64,000 nt of DNA from JALORV01 sp963712485 (GTDB lineage: Bacteria; Pseudomonadota; Gammaproteobacteria; Burkholderiales; Burkholderiaceae_F), in the NCBI GenBank assembly GCA_963712485.1, contig CAVQID010000066.1:62001-126000 (forward strand). The letters run 5' to 3'. The notes below the pieces were generated by a model. It saw nothing but the letters and a program-made list of their open reading frames with translations. It did not search any database and had not been told where the DNA came from. This document shows positions 16,939 through 25,836 of the stretch, in pieces. A program made the translations under genes and the position numbers. Every line of letters starts with the position of its first letter. The stretch's first letter is position 1.

Positions 16939-17031
16939 GCGCCGTTGATGTGTGTCAACGGCGCGCTCAGGGCCGGCTTGCAACTGCCGCTCGGCAACCT
17001 ATGTTGTTAGTTGAGCCCGGGTCTCCGGGCT
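16939..17031 (+). other. Perfect hairpins and sigma-32-like boxes between the two Hsp20 genes
   Basis: GCGCCGTTGA (16939-16948) pairs perfectly with TCAACGGCGC (16955-16964) around six bases, without a U-run. CTTGCAA (16977-16983) and CCTATGTT (16998-17005), 14 bases apart, resemble a weaker RpoH promoter. AGCCCGG (17014-17020) pairs with CCGGGCT (17025-17031) ten bases before the AAGGAGG ribosome site of the second gene. Confidence 0.5.
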
Positions 17032-17052
17032 GCGCTGGAAAAGGAGGTCACG

Positions 17053-17502
17053 ATGGCAAATCTTCTGGTACGTCGTCGCAATGATCCGTTCACGCCGCTC
17101 TTTGGCGACTGGATGGACGACCTGTGGAACCGCACCGGACTCGCAACGATGCCGCGTTACTCCGACATGCCCGCCGTGGAGCGTGCCTTGATGGACGTCG
17201 TCGATAAAGGCGACCATTTTGAAGTCAAGGTCGACATGCCGGGTGTGAAGAAGGAGGACATCGAAGTATCGATCGAGGGTTCGCGGATCGCGATCCGCGC
17301 GGAAACACAGAGCACGAAGGAAGAAAAGGAAGGTGAGCGCGTTCTGCATACCGAACGCTTCGCCGCGATGTATGGTCGTTCGTTCGAGTTGCCGGCCGAA
17401 GTCAGCGAGGCCGGCGCTGAGGCTCGCTACGAGGATGGTGTGCTCACGCTGATGTTGCCGAAGCGCGCACCCACAACGAGCAAGAAGCTGACGATCAACT
17501 GA
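17053..17502 (+). CDS. Hsp20/alpha-crystallin family small heat-shock protein (second copy)
   Basis: A 149-residue small heat-shock protein paralogous to the preceding one (shared MDVVD-GD-F-(I/V)KVD-PGV core and an LP-EVSE-GAEA-(F/Y)E-GVLTL-LPKR end). The N-terminal arms differ (MANLLVRRRNDPFTPLFGDW against MNQLSVRRSDPFGSLVDD), so the pair probably co-assembles or has different clients. The start at 17053 follows a perfect AAGGAGG five bases upstream. A strong terminator closes the unit. Confidence 0.93.
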   Translation: MANLLVRRRNDPFTPLFGDWMDDLWNRTGLATMPRYSDMPAVERALMDVVDKGDHFEVKVDMPGVKKEDIEVSIEGSRIAIRAETQSTKEEKEGERVLHTERFAAMYGRSFELPAEVSEAGAEARYEDGVLTLMLPKRAPTTSKKLTIN

Positions 17503-17557
17503 CTCCAGTGAGCGCCGCTGAAGCGGCACGGCGCAACACCGTGCCGCTGGCGCTTCG

Positions 17558-17584
17558 GCCGCTGCTTCGGTAGCGGCTTTTTTT
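17558..17584 (+). terminator. Intrinsic terminator of the Hsp20 unit
   Basis: GCCGCT (17558-17563) pairs with AGCGGC (17572-17577) around eight bases, followed by seven Ts. A second inverted pair (AGCGGCACGG/CCGTGCCGCT) sits just upstream. Confidence 0.85.
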
Positions 17585-17657
17585 ATGTCGGAGGCGCTGC
17601 GCCGGGGGCGCGCCGGCGCAGCGTTCGCGCCGCAAGAACCTCCGTAGAATCCTATGG

Positions 17658-20005
17658 ATGAGCCGAGACCACGCTTGTCGCTGGGTCCTCGTCGCGCTGC
17701 TCGGCGTGGCGGCCGTGCCTGCGACGCAGTCCGCGCCACTGGTGAACAAGATGCTCGGGGCGGCGGCCTCACGCCAGGACAAGGCCGCCGCGCCGGAACC
17801 GTCAATCTCCGAGCGCCGGGCCGAAATCGACAAGCAACTCGTGGTCGCGCAGGACGCGGTCGAGCAGGAACGCGCCGGCAAGTATCCGATCCCGGCCGGG
17901 GCGACGCCCAGCCAGGTCGCCGAGTTGAGCTGGCTGCTGGGCCGGATCCCGCAGGCATTGCAGGCGCAACTCGATCTTCTGCGCGAGATCGAAGCCGCAC
18001 GCGCCGGACGTACGGCGGCCGCCGATGCGCTGCAGTCGTGGAAAGGCCTCGATGAGCCCGGGCCGTACTCCCTGACTCAACTGGATCGAGCGCTCGACCA
18101 ACTCGATGCCGAACGCACGCGCCTGCATTCGTTCCAGTCGGTCGGCGAACTGCAGCGCGAAGAGCTGTTCCGCGTGGAGACGCAACTGAGAGCCAACCAG
18201 GCCGACGAACGCCTCGCGCTGGAAAAGGCGGCCGATGGCATCGTCGCGCCGCTTGAACTCGCGCGGCTGCGCACGCGTCGAACCAGCGAACTTTTGCAGT
18301 TGCTGCGGATGCAGGGCGAGCTGAACACCGAGTTGATCGCCGCTGCCCAGTCGCGCGCCGCTTTGCTCGAACGGCAGGCGGCCGCCGTGTCGGCAAATTA
18401 CCGCTTCAGCGCACAGGAGCTGGACCGTGTGCTCAAGGGACTGCAGTCGCAGCAGCTGGCGCTGGACAAACGCATCGAGAATGCTGCCGATGCACGCAGC
18501 CGTAGCCTGCAGGAACGCGACCAGGTGCGCCGCCTGCTTGCCGAGATGGCGCCGGCGCAGACCGTCGCCGAGGTGCGCCACCACGCCGAACAGCAGACTC
18601 GGCTCGAGGCGGCGAACGCGACGCTCGAGGCGCTGCGCACCGAGCAGAGCGCGCTGACGACGTTGCGGGGACTGGTGCCTTTGGCCACCGAGGCCTGGCG
18701 GCAGCGTTACACCGCGCTCAGCGACCCCGACCCTGAGGCTCGCAGAATGGCCGAAAAGGCGCTGGATGCTTCGCTGGCGCGCGTGACCACGCTGAAGTCC
18801 TATGCCGCCGATCTGAACTCACTGGCGGACAGCGGATTGCGCAACCAGCAGGGGCGGGTCGACGCCCTCGATGAAAACGCGCCCGGGCGCCGCTATGAGC
18901 TGGCCGCGCTCGACGCGACGCGGCGGGCAGCAGAAGCAGTCGGCGAAGTCGAGGCGCTCGCGCAGCGGCTGGTCGCTGCGCAAGACCGCTGGAAGCAGCA
19001 ATATGCCGATGCCGCGAAGCAGCGCCCGGCCGAGCAGCGCGTCGCCGAGTTCTGGGTCGGCACCAAGGATGTCGCTCGCACCGTGTGGGACTTCGAACTT
19101 TTCGCGGTCGAGGACACTGTCGAGCTTGGCGGCAAGCCGGTCACCCTGGCGCGCGGGGTGACGATCGGCAAGAGCGTCGGCGCACTGCTGATCTTCGTGT
19201 TCGGCTACATGCTGGCGCGTGCGCTGGCGCGGCGTGGCGAGTCGCTGATGGTGAGCCGTTTCAGCGTCGCCGAGTCGCAGGCCCGGCTGCTGCGGCGCTG
19301 GCTGATGGTCATGATCGGTTTCGTGCTGGCGGTCATCACGCTGAATCTCGCTCGCATCCCGCTGACGGTCTTCGCCTTCTTCGGCGGCGCGCTCGCCATC
19401 GGCGTCGGCTTCGGCACGCAGACGCTGATGAAGAACTTCATCAGCGGCATCATCGTGCTGTTCGAGCGCAAGGTCCGCGTCGGCGACATCGTCGACGTGG
19501 ACGGCGTCAGGGCGTCGGCACCGTCAGTCGAGGTGAACACCCGCTCGTCCATCATCCGCAGCTCGGACGACATCGAGACCATGATTCCCAACTCGTTGCT
19601 TTCTCGAAAACCGGGTGACCAACTGGACCGCGCATCAGCCGACGATGCGCCGCAGTCGTCACGCGTGGGCGTCGCCTATGGCGCCCACCCGCCGAAGGTC
19701 GCGCGAGATCCTGCACCGCAGCCGCGCGACCGGACCACGGCCTGGTGCTGAAGGATCCCGACGCCCTTCGTCACTCTTCGAGGACTTCGGCGACAACGCG
19801 CTGATCTTCGCCTGTACTTCTGGATCGACCTGGCGAAGAGCAACGGCATGCAGATCCGAGCGACCTGCGCTTGATGATCGACAAGCGCCTCGCCGAAGCC
19901 GGCATCGCGATGCCCTTCCCGCAGCGCGACGTTCACGTGGATAGCTCGCGGCCGCTGCAGGTCGAGGTCGTGTCGGGCTCGGCCTCGCTACCGCGCGCTG
20001 CCTGA
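17658..20005 (+). CDS. MscS-family mechanosensitive channel with long periplasmic domain (interrupted by indels)
   Basis: A KefA/MscK-like small-conductance channel. A signal peptide (CRWVLVALLGVAAVPATQSA) is followed by about 450 residues of coiled coil (EAARAGRTAAADALQSW through LVAAQDRWKQQYADAAKQ). A membrane segment then precedes the MscS core (IGVGFGTQTLMKNFISGIIV and FERKVRVGDIVDVDG). From about 19505 to 19860 the frame must be changed repeatedly: near 19510 and 19533 (a compensating pair), near 19606, several times between 19640 and 19800, and near 19855. After that, SDLRLMIDKRLAEAGIAMPFPQRDVHVDSS reads normally to the stop at 20003-20005. That stop overlaps the ribD start (TGATG), as expected for intact coupling. 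Dense single-base indels with conserved codons between them look like sequence error. Confidence 0.85.
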
Positions 20006-21099
20006 TGTACGACCAGGCCGATCGCGAGTTCATGGCGCGCGCGCTGGCGCTGGCCACCCGTTCGATGAACGATGCCGCGCCCAATCCGCGCGTCGGCTGC
20101 GTCATCGTGCGCGAGGGCCGGGTGATCGGCGAAGGCTGGACGCAGGCGCCGGGGTCGAACCACGCCGAAATCGAAGCCCTGCTCGACGCGCGCCGCAACG
20201 GACACGACGTTCGCGGCGCCACGGTTTACGTCTCCCTCGAACCCTGCAGCCACTTTGGCCGGACGCCGCCCTGCGCCACGGCGCTGATCGAGGCTCATGT
20301 GGGCCGCGTGATTGCCGCCGTCGAGGACCCGAATCCCCTGGTGGCGGGCGGCGGTCTCGAGATGCTGCGCACTGCCGGCATCGACGTGCGTTGCGGACTG
20401 CTGGAGCAGGAAGCGGCGGAGATCAACGCCGGATTCTTCTCGCGCATGCAGCGCGGCCGCCCCTGGGTCCGGATGAAGATCGCCGCCAGCCTCGACGGCA
20501 AGACAGCCCTCGTCAACGGCAATTCGAAATGGATCACCTCGGAAGACGCGCGCCGCGACGGTCACGCCTGGCGCGCGCGCGCGTGCGCCGTGCTCACCGG
20601 CATCGGCACGGTACAGGCGGACAATCCGCGAATGGATGTGCGGCTGGTCGAGACGTCGCGGCAGCCCCTGCGCGTGCTCGTCGACAGCCGGCTCGAGGTC
20701 GATCCAGGCGCGCGCTGGTTCGAGGCCGATGGCCCGGTCCTGGTGGCGACCGCGGCCACCGATCGTGAGCGACTCGCCTCGTTGCGCGCGGTCGGCGCCG
20801 ACGTCGTCGTACTGCCTGACGAACACGGAAAGGTGGACCTCGCCGCACTGATGAAAGACCTCGCGAACCGCCGCATCAATGAAGTTCACGTCGAGGCCGG
20901 TTTTCGACTGAACGGATCGCTTGTCAAGGCGGGAGTGGTCGACGAGCTGCTGGTGTACCTGGCGCCGATGCTGATCGGCGAGGCGCAGGGCATGTTGCAT
21001 CTGCCGGCGCTGTCGGACCTGGCCCAGGCGCAGCGGCTCGAATTCCGCGAGGTGGCGATGGTCGGTGGCGACGTGCGCCTGCGCGCACGGCTGGTCTGA
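20005..21099 (+). CDS. ribD: Bifunctional riboflavin-specific deaminase/reductase RibD
   Basis: Catalyses the second and third steps of riboflavin synthesis: deamination of the pyrimidine from GTP, then reduction of the ribosyl side chain with NADPH. The 364-residue protein has the zinc deaminase motifs NHAEIEALLDA and SLEPCSHFGRTPPC at about residues 50-85, and a dihydrofolate-reductase-like reductase domain (MKIAASLDGKTAL, residues about 155 onward). It overlaps the mscS stop by one base. Confidence 0.96.
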   Translation: MYDQADREFMARALALATRSMNDAAPNPRVGCVIVREGRVIGEGWTQAPGSNHAEIEALLDARRNGHDVRGATVYVSLEPCSHFGRTPPCATALIEAHVGRVIAAVEDPNPLVAGGGLEMLRTAGIDVRCGLLEQEAAEINAGFFSRMQRGRPWVRMKIAASLDGKTALVNGNSKWITSEDARRDGHAWRARACAVLTGIGTVQADNPRMDVRLVETSRQPLRVLVDSRLEVDPGARWFEADGPVLVATAATDRERLASLRAVGADVVVLPDEHGKVDLAALMKDLANRRINEVHVEAGFRLNGSLVKAGVVDELLVYLAPMLIGEAQGMLHLPALSDLAQAQRLEFREVAMVGGDVRLRARLV

Positions 21100-21104
21100 G
21101 CGCG

Positions 21105-21713
21105 ATGTTTACCGGCCTCGTTCAAGGCATCGGGCGCATCGAGCGGGTCGAACCGCAGGCGGACGACGGCGGCGTGCGCATCCTCGTGGACGCGTCGCGC
21201 ATCGGCGGTTTCCGCGCCCGGGTCGGCGACAGCATCGCGCTCAACGGCGCCTGCATGACCGCGACCTCCGTCGATGGGGCGCGCTTCGCCTGCGATGTGT
21301 CGGCGGAGAGCCTGGCGTGCACGACCGGGCTGAACGTGCCGGGTGAAGTGAACATCGAGACTTCGCTGCGCATCGGCGATGCCATTGGCGGCCACCTGGT
21401 TTCGGGGCATGTCGATGGCATCGGCATCGTCACACGCCATGCGCCGGTGGCCGAGTCATGGGAGCTGGTGATCGAGGCGCCACGGGAGCTGGCCAAGTTT
21501 CTCGCGACCAAGGGGTCCATTGCCGTCAACGGCGTCAGCCTGACAGCAAACCGCGTCACCGATACGGCGAGCGGCTGCGAATTCTCGATCAACATCATTC
21601 CGCACACTCATGCCGTCACCACCCTGGGCGGTCTTGCGCCCGGTGCGCGGGTGAACCTCGAAGTCGATCTGATCGCACGGTACGTCGAGCGCATGCTGCC
21701 GCGCGCGGGCTGA
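21105..21713 (+). CDS. ribE: Riboflavin synthase alpha subunit
   Basis: Converts two molecules of 6,7-dimethyl-8-ribityllumazine into riboflavin plus the pyrimidine precursor. The 202-residue product begins with the family motif MFTGLVQGIGRIERVE and has the two tandem barrel halves; each half carries a lumazine-site stretch (SIALNGACMTATSVDG and SIAVNGVSLTANRVTD). Five bases after ribD. Confidence 0.96.
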   Translation: MFTGLVQGIGRIERVEPQADDGGVRILVDASRIGGFRARVGDSIALNGACMTATSVDGARFACDVSAESLACTTGLNVPGEVNIETSLRIGDAIGGHLVSGHVDGIGIVTRHAPVAESWELVIEAPRELAKFLATKGSIAVNGVSLTANRVTDTASGCEFSINIIPHTHAVTTLGGLAPGARVNLEVDLIARYVERMLPRAG

Positions 21714-21720
21714 CCGCGCG

Positions 21721-22401
21721 ATGGACGATCGCGTCGCCGGCTGGCTGCTCGCACTGGCGTTGAGTGCCACGCTGATCTTCGTCGCCGACCGCGGCGGACG
21801 TGAAGACGCGCTGGGGTTCGCCGGCCTGCTGTTGCTCTACGTGGTTGCGCTGGCAGCCTCGGCCTGGCTGCTCGAGGCGAACTGGCGCGCTTGGGCGCCG
21901 GCCATCGCGGGCGCTGCGGTCTGGCTGGCGGTGCAGCCGCTGCTGGCGCTGGGCCGGCTGGGTCGTCGCGAGATCGGCCTGGTAGCGTTGCAGCCAGGCA
22001 GTGCCCGGCCGGCGCTGATCGTCACGATCGTTGCGCTGATGGTGAACGCCGTGATCATCACGACGCGGCAGCCGGTGGCGATAGAGCCCACACTGGCGCT
22101 GCTTGCGGCCGTCGTTCTGGCCGCGATCGTCGAGGAACTCGTCATGCGTGGCGTGCTGCTGGCACTGGCCGATCGCGCGAGTGCACCGCGGTGGCGGATC
22201 GCGGGAGCGGCAATCGGTCCCGGGGGAATCGTCGTGACGCTGGTTTTCGTCGCGCTGCATGGCCTCCGACCGGGGCTGTTGCTTGGCGTGCTGCCCGCGG
22301 CAGTGCTCTATCTTTGGCTGCGCGCCCGCACCGGCAGCCTGCTGGCGCCGATCGTTGCGCACGTCGGCTGGAACCTGTCGGTGGTGCTGCTGCACCGCTG
22401 A
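21721..22401 (+). CDS. CPBP family intramembrane glutamic endopeptidase
   Basis: A 226-residue membrane protein with about seven segments belonging to the CAAX-protease/bacteriocin-processing (Abi) family. The catalytic EExxxR motif is EELVMRG; the second and third motifs are the histidine in VFVALHGLRPG and HVGWN. Members act in prenyl-protein processing, bacteriocin self-immunity or unknown roles; no bacteriocin gene is nearby. It sits within the riboflavin run, seven bases after ribE. Confidence 0.85.
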   Translation: MDDRVAGWLLALALSATLIFVADRGGREDALGFAGLLLLYVVALAASAWLLEANWRAWAPAIAGAAVWLAVQPLLALGRLGRREIGLVALQPGSARPALIVTIVALMVNAVIITTRQPVAIEPTLALLAAVVLAAIVEELVMRGVLLALADRASAPRWRIAGAAIGPGGIVVTLVFVALHGLRPGLLLGVLPAAVLYLWLRARTGSLLAPIVAHVGWNLSVVLLHR

Positions 22402-22427
22402 CGCACCTCGCCCATTTCATTGCACCG

Positions 22428-23558
22428 ATGCCCAAGCTTTTCACTCCGCTCCCGCTACGTTCGATCGAACTGCCGAATCGCATCGTGATTTCGCCGATGT
22501 GCCAGTATTCGGCCGCTGACGGCTGCGCCGGCCACTGGCACCTGGCACACCTCGGATCGCTGGCGCTGTCAGGCGCCGGGCTGCTCTGCATCGAGGCCAC
22601 TGCCGTGACGGCCGCGGGACGCATCACGCCGGGCGATCTCGGGCTGTACAGCGACGCCAACGAAGCCGCACTGGCATCGGTACTGCGCATGATTCGTGCG
22701 ATCACGACGACTCCGGTGGCAATCCAGCTCGCGCATGCGGGGCGCAAGGCGTCGAGTCGCGAGCCGTGGAACGGCGGCAAGCTGTTGCCGCCATTCGACG
22801 GCGGCTGGCAAGCTGAAGCGCCGTCGGCGCTGGCCCACGGACCGCAGGAGCCGGCCCCACGCGCGCTGGACCTCGACGACCTCGCCCGCCTGCGCGCGGC
22901 GTTTGCCGATGCCGCCCGACGCGCTGCACGACTGGGCATCGACGCCATTGAGGTCCATGCCGCGCACGGCTACCTGCTGCATCAGTTCCTGTCTCCGGTC
23001 GCGAACCGGCGCTGCGACCGTTATGGCGGTTCGCTCGAAGACCGGATGCGCTTCCCTCTCGAAGTATTCGACGCGGTGCGTGCCGCCTTTCCGGGCGACC
23101 GGCCGGTCGGCATGCGCATTTCGGCGACCGATTGGCTCGAGGAAGTCCAGCCCTCTCAGGACAGCTGGACACTCGAGCAGGCGCTGGCGCTGGCGCGAGA
23201 ACTGAAATCGCGCGGCTGCGACTGGATCGACGTGTCGAGCGGCGGCGTGTCGCCGCAGCAGCGCATCAAGCCTGCGCCCGGTTACCAGGTGCCGTTTGCC
23301 GAGATCATTCGCAGCGAAGTCGGTATTGCGACGATGGCGGTCGGCCTGATTACCGAACCGCGCCAGGCCGAGGCGATCGTTGCCGAGGATCGCGCCGACC
23401 TGGTCGCTCTTGCGCGCGGCATGTTGTTCGATCCCCGCTGGCCATGGCGTGCCGCCGCCGAGCTCGGCGCAACCGTGATCGGCCCGCGGCAGTATTGGCG
23501 CGCACTGCCGCGCGAGGCTGCGGCGATTTTCGGCCCGCTGACGTTCGGACAGCGCTGA
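22428..23558 (+). CDS. NADH:flavin oxidoreductase/Old Yellow Enzyme family protein
   Basis: FMN-dependent ene-reductase of the thermophilic-like YqjM/XenA class. The 376-residue protein begins MPKLFTPLPLRSIELPNRIV and has the redox-tuning cysteine C25 in SPMCQYSA, typical of this class, plus the substrate-binding pair in HAAHGYLLHQFLSPVANRR and the phosphate loop near AVGLITEPRQAE. It reduces activated C=C bonds; the physiological substrate is unknown. Its place inside a riboflavin operon makes sense for an FMN enzyme. The frame continues upstream to 21891, but that part is antisense-like and out of family. Confidence 0.93.
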   Translation: MPKLFTPLPLRSIELPNRIVISPMCQYSAADGCAGHWHLAHLGSLALSGAGLLCIEATAVTAAGRITPGDLGLYSDANEAALASVLRMIRAITTTPVAIQLAHAGRKASSREPWNGGKLLPPFDGGWQAEAPSALAHGPQEPAPRALDLDDLARLRAAFADAARRAARLGIDAIEVHAAHGYLLHQFLSPVANRRCDRYGGSLEDRMRFPLEVFDAVRAAFPGDRPVGMRISATDWLEEVQPSQDSWTLEQALALARELKSRGCDWIDVSSGGVSPQQRIKPAPGYQVPFAEIIRSEVGIATMAVGLITEPRQAEAIVAEDRADLVALARGMLFDPRWPWRAAAELGATVIGPRQYWRALPREAAAIFGPLTFGQR

Positions 23559-23627
23559 CGCGCAGCATTCGTACCCGGCTTGCAGACGACTAGAATCCGT
23601 GGCTTGCATCGCAGGCAAGGAGTTCGC

Positions 23628-24776
23628 ATGAACGCGCTTTCGCTGGTCACGGCCCGGCCCGAGGCTTCAGGCCAGATCGCCGGGGTACCGGAGATCCTTG
23701 ACGAGCTGCGCAAGGGCAACATCGTCGTGCTGGTTGACGACGAGGACCGCGAGAACGAAGGCGACCTGGTGTTCGCCGCCGATTTCGTCACGCCCGAGAA
23801 GATCAACTTCATGGCCAAGCATGCGCGCGGCCTGGTCTGTCTGACGCTTACCGAGGCGCATGCGCGTCGGCTTGCGCTGCCGCCGATGGCGCGCGACAAC
23901 GGCACCGTGCATGGCACCAATTTCACGGTCTCGATCGAGGCGGCCGAAGGCGTCACGACCGGCATATCGGCGGCCGATCGCGCCCGCACCGTATGGGTCG
24001 CCACGCGGGCGACCGCGAAATCGTCGGACATCGTGCAGCCCGGGCACATCTTTCCGGTGGTGGCGCAGCCTGGCGGCGTGCTGATGCGGGCAGGGCATAC
24101 CGAAGCGGGCTGCGACCTGACCCAGCTCGCTGGCTTGTCGCCGGCAGCCGTGATCTGCGAGATCATGAACGACGACGGCACGATGGCCCGGCTGCCGGAT
24201 CTGATCCCGTTCGCGCAGCAGCATGGCCTGAAGGTCGGCACGATCGCCGACCTCATTCACTACCGCGCGGCAAACGAATCGATCATCGAGCGGGTGGGCA
24301 GTCGGCCGGTGAGTCTGGCGTCCGGCGACTTTGAACTGGTGCTTTACCGCGACAAGCCCAGCGGCTCGCCGCACGTCGCGCTGGTGCGGGGCGCGATTTC
24401 TCCCGATCGTGAAACGCTCGTGCGCGTGCATGAGCCGGTTTCGGTGCTCGATTTCATGGACGCCAGCGCAAGTACGCACTCCTGGCCGATCGCCAAGGCG
24501 CTCGCTGCCATTGCAGAGTCGCCCGCCGGCGTGCTGGTGCTGCTGAACTGCGCTGAACCGGCCGAACGCCTGTTCGCCCAGTTCGAAGCCCTGGCCGCGG
24601 TGGAGCCTGGTGACGACATCGCGCGCCAGGCGCGCATGGACCTGCGCACCTACGGCGTCGGCGCGCAGATTCTTCGTGACCTCAACGTCGGCCAGATGAA
24701 GCTGCTGGCCCGTCCACGCAAGATGCCGTCGATGGTGGGGTTTGGCCTGCACACGACCGGCTTTATCGAGACCTGA
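23628..24776 (+). CDS. ribB: 3,4-dihydroxy-2-butanone 4-phosphate synthase with degenerate GTP cyclohydrolase II domain (RibBX type)
   Basis: Makes the four-carbon unit of riboflavin from ribulose 5-phosphate. The N-terminal 200 residues carry the complete RibB site: DDEDRENEGDLVFAADFVTP, HTEAGCDLTQLAGL and the ANDDG-type segment EIMNDDGTMARLPDL. The C-terminal ~175 residues follow the GTP cyclohydrolase II fold, but the region that should hold the three zinc cysteines reads VRVHEPVSVLDFMDASASTH and has none, so GTP hydrolysis is not expected. Such proteins are known in proteobacteria as RibBX; a separate ribA should lie elsewhere. The start at 23628 follows AAGGAG. Confidence 0.93.
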   Translation: MNALSLVTARPEASGQIAGVPEILDELRKGNIVVLVDDEDRENEGDLVFAADFVTPEKINFMAKHARGLVCLTLTEAHARRLALPPMARDNGTVHGTNFTVSIEAAEGVTTGISAADRARTVWVATRATAKSSDIVQPGHIFPVVAQPGGVLMRAGHTEAGCDLTQLAGLSPAAVICEIMNDDGTMARLPDLIPFAQQHGLKVGTIADLIHYRAANESIIERVGSRPVSLASGDFELVLYRDKPSGSPHVALVRGAISPDRETLVRVHEPVSVLDFMDASASTHSWPIAKALAAIAESPAGVLVLLNCAEPAERLFAQFEALAAVEPGDDIARQARMDLRTYGVGAQILRDLNVGQMKLLARPRKMPSMVGFGLHTTGFIET

Positions 24777-24837
24777 GCCGCGATTTCAGCTCCCGGCGGG
24801 CAGAACCGCTCGCGTACACTGTTCCGCAGGAGGTTTC

Positions 24838-25323
24838 ATGGCGATCGACTACGTCGCGCCCGATTTCGACGGCGCCGAGCTGCGCATCGGCATCGTACAA
24901 GCGCGATTCAACGAATGGGCGGGCCGGGCGCTCTTCGAAGCGTGTGTGACCGAACTGGTCACCCTCGGGGTCGACGAAGACGACATCACGCACGTCACGG
25001 TGCCCGGAGCGCTGGAAGTCCCCGTCACGCTGTCCAAGCTGGCCGCTACCGAGGATTTTGATGCGCTGATCGCACTGGGCTGTGTCATTCGCGGCGAGAC
25101 CTATCACTTTGAAATCGTTTCCAACGAGTCCGCCCGCGGCGTGGCCCAGGTGGCGCTGAGTTTCGGGCTGCCGATCGCCAACGGCATCATTACGACAGAA
25201 AGCGACGAGCAGGCGCGCAGCCGCGTCGCCGAAAAGGGCCGGGACGCTGCCCGTGTCGCGGTCGAGATGGCGAACCTGGTGCTGGCACTGGCCGAAGACG
25301 GAGATGAGACCGGTGCCGGCTGA
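24838..25323 (+). CDS. ribH: 6,7-dimethyl-8-ribityllumazine synthase
   Basis: Condenses the ribityl pyrimidine with the RibB product to lumazine; forms hollow icosahedral or decameric shells. The 161-residue protein has the classic motifs VQARFNEWAGRALFEAC, VPGALEVPVTLSKLA, ALGCVIRGETYHFEIVSNE and GIITTESDEQA. Preceded by a perfect AGGAGG ribosome site. Confidence 0.97.
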   Translation: MAIDYVAPDFDGAELRIGIVQARFNEWAGRALFEACVTELVTLGVDEDDITHVTVPGALEVPVTLSKLAATEDFDALIALGCVIRGETYHFEIVSNESARGVAQVALSFGLPIANGIITTESDEQARSRVAEKGRDAARVAVEMANLVLALAEDGDETGAG

Positions 25324-25804
25324 GCCGTCCGCCGCCGCGGCCGGGCGCAGCGGCAGCCGCAGCGCGCGGCGCCGCGCACGCGAACTAGCGGTGCAAGGCC
25401 TGTATCAGTGGCTCGTCGGTGGACAGGACTTCGCTGCGATCGAGGGCCATCTGGCCGAGACCCGCGGTACGCAGGGGCTGGACGAGCTGGCCGCGAAGAC
25501 GGACATGCAGCACTATCGCGAACTGCTGAACGGCGCGATAAAGGGCGCGGACGCGCTGCGGGCCGACTTTGCGCCGCACCTGGATCGCAGCGTCGAGGCA
25601 CTTTCGCCGGTCGAGCACGGCATTCTGCTGCTCGCAACCTACGAGCTCAGGCACCGCGCCGAGATTCCGTACCGGGTCATCATCAATGAGGCGGTCGAGC
25701 TCGCGAAGAGTTTCGGCGGCACCGAAGGCTTCAAGTACGTCAATGGCGTGCTCGACAAGGTTGCCGCGCAGCTGCGGCCGACCGAATTCGCCGCCCGCGC
25801 CTGA
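25304..25804 (+). CDS. nusB: Transcription antitermination factor NusB
   Basis: Binds boxA RNA with S10 during rRNA antitermination. The conserved core RRRARELAVQGLYQWLV and the C-terminal YRVIINEAVELAKSFGGTEGFKYVNGVLDKVA are complete. The ATG at 25304 overlaps ribH by 20 bases and gives 166 residues; a GTG at 25313 is an alternative. The ribH-nusB-thiL order is widespread in proteobacteria. Confidence 0.95.
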   Translation: MRPVPAEPSAAAAGRSGSRSARRRARELAVQGLYQWLVGGQDFAAIEGHLAETRGTQGLDELAAKTDMQHYRELLNGAIKGADALRADFAPHLDRSVEALSPVEHGILLLATYELRHRAEIPYRVIINEAVELAKSFGGTEGFKYVNGVLDKVAAQLRPTEFAARA

Positions 25805-25836
25805 TCCGCGAGGGTCGCGACGGCGCAAAGGCCGCG

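Noticed and set aside
23559..23627. FMN riboswitch before ribB
   Set aside because: Only 69 bases separate the genes and none of the conserved RFN blocks occurs.
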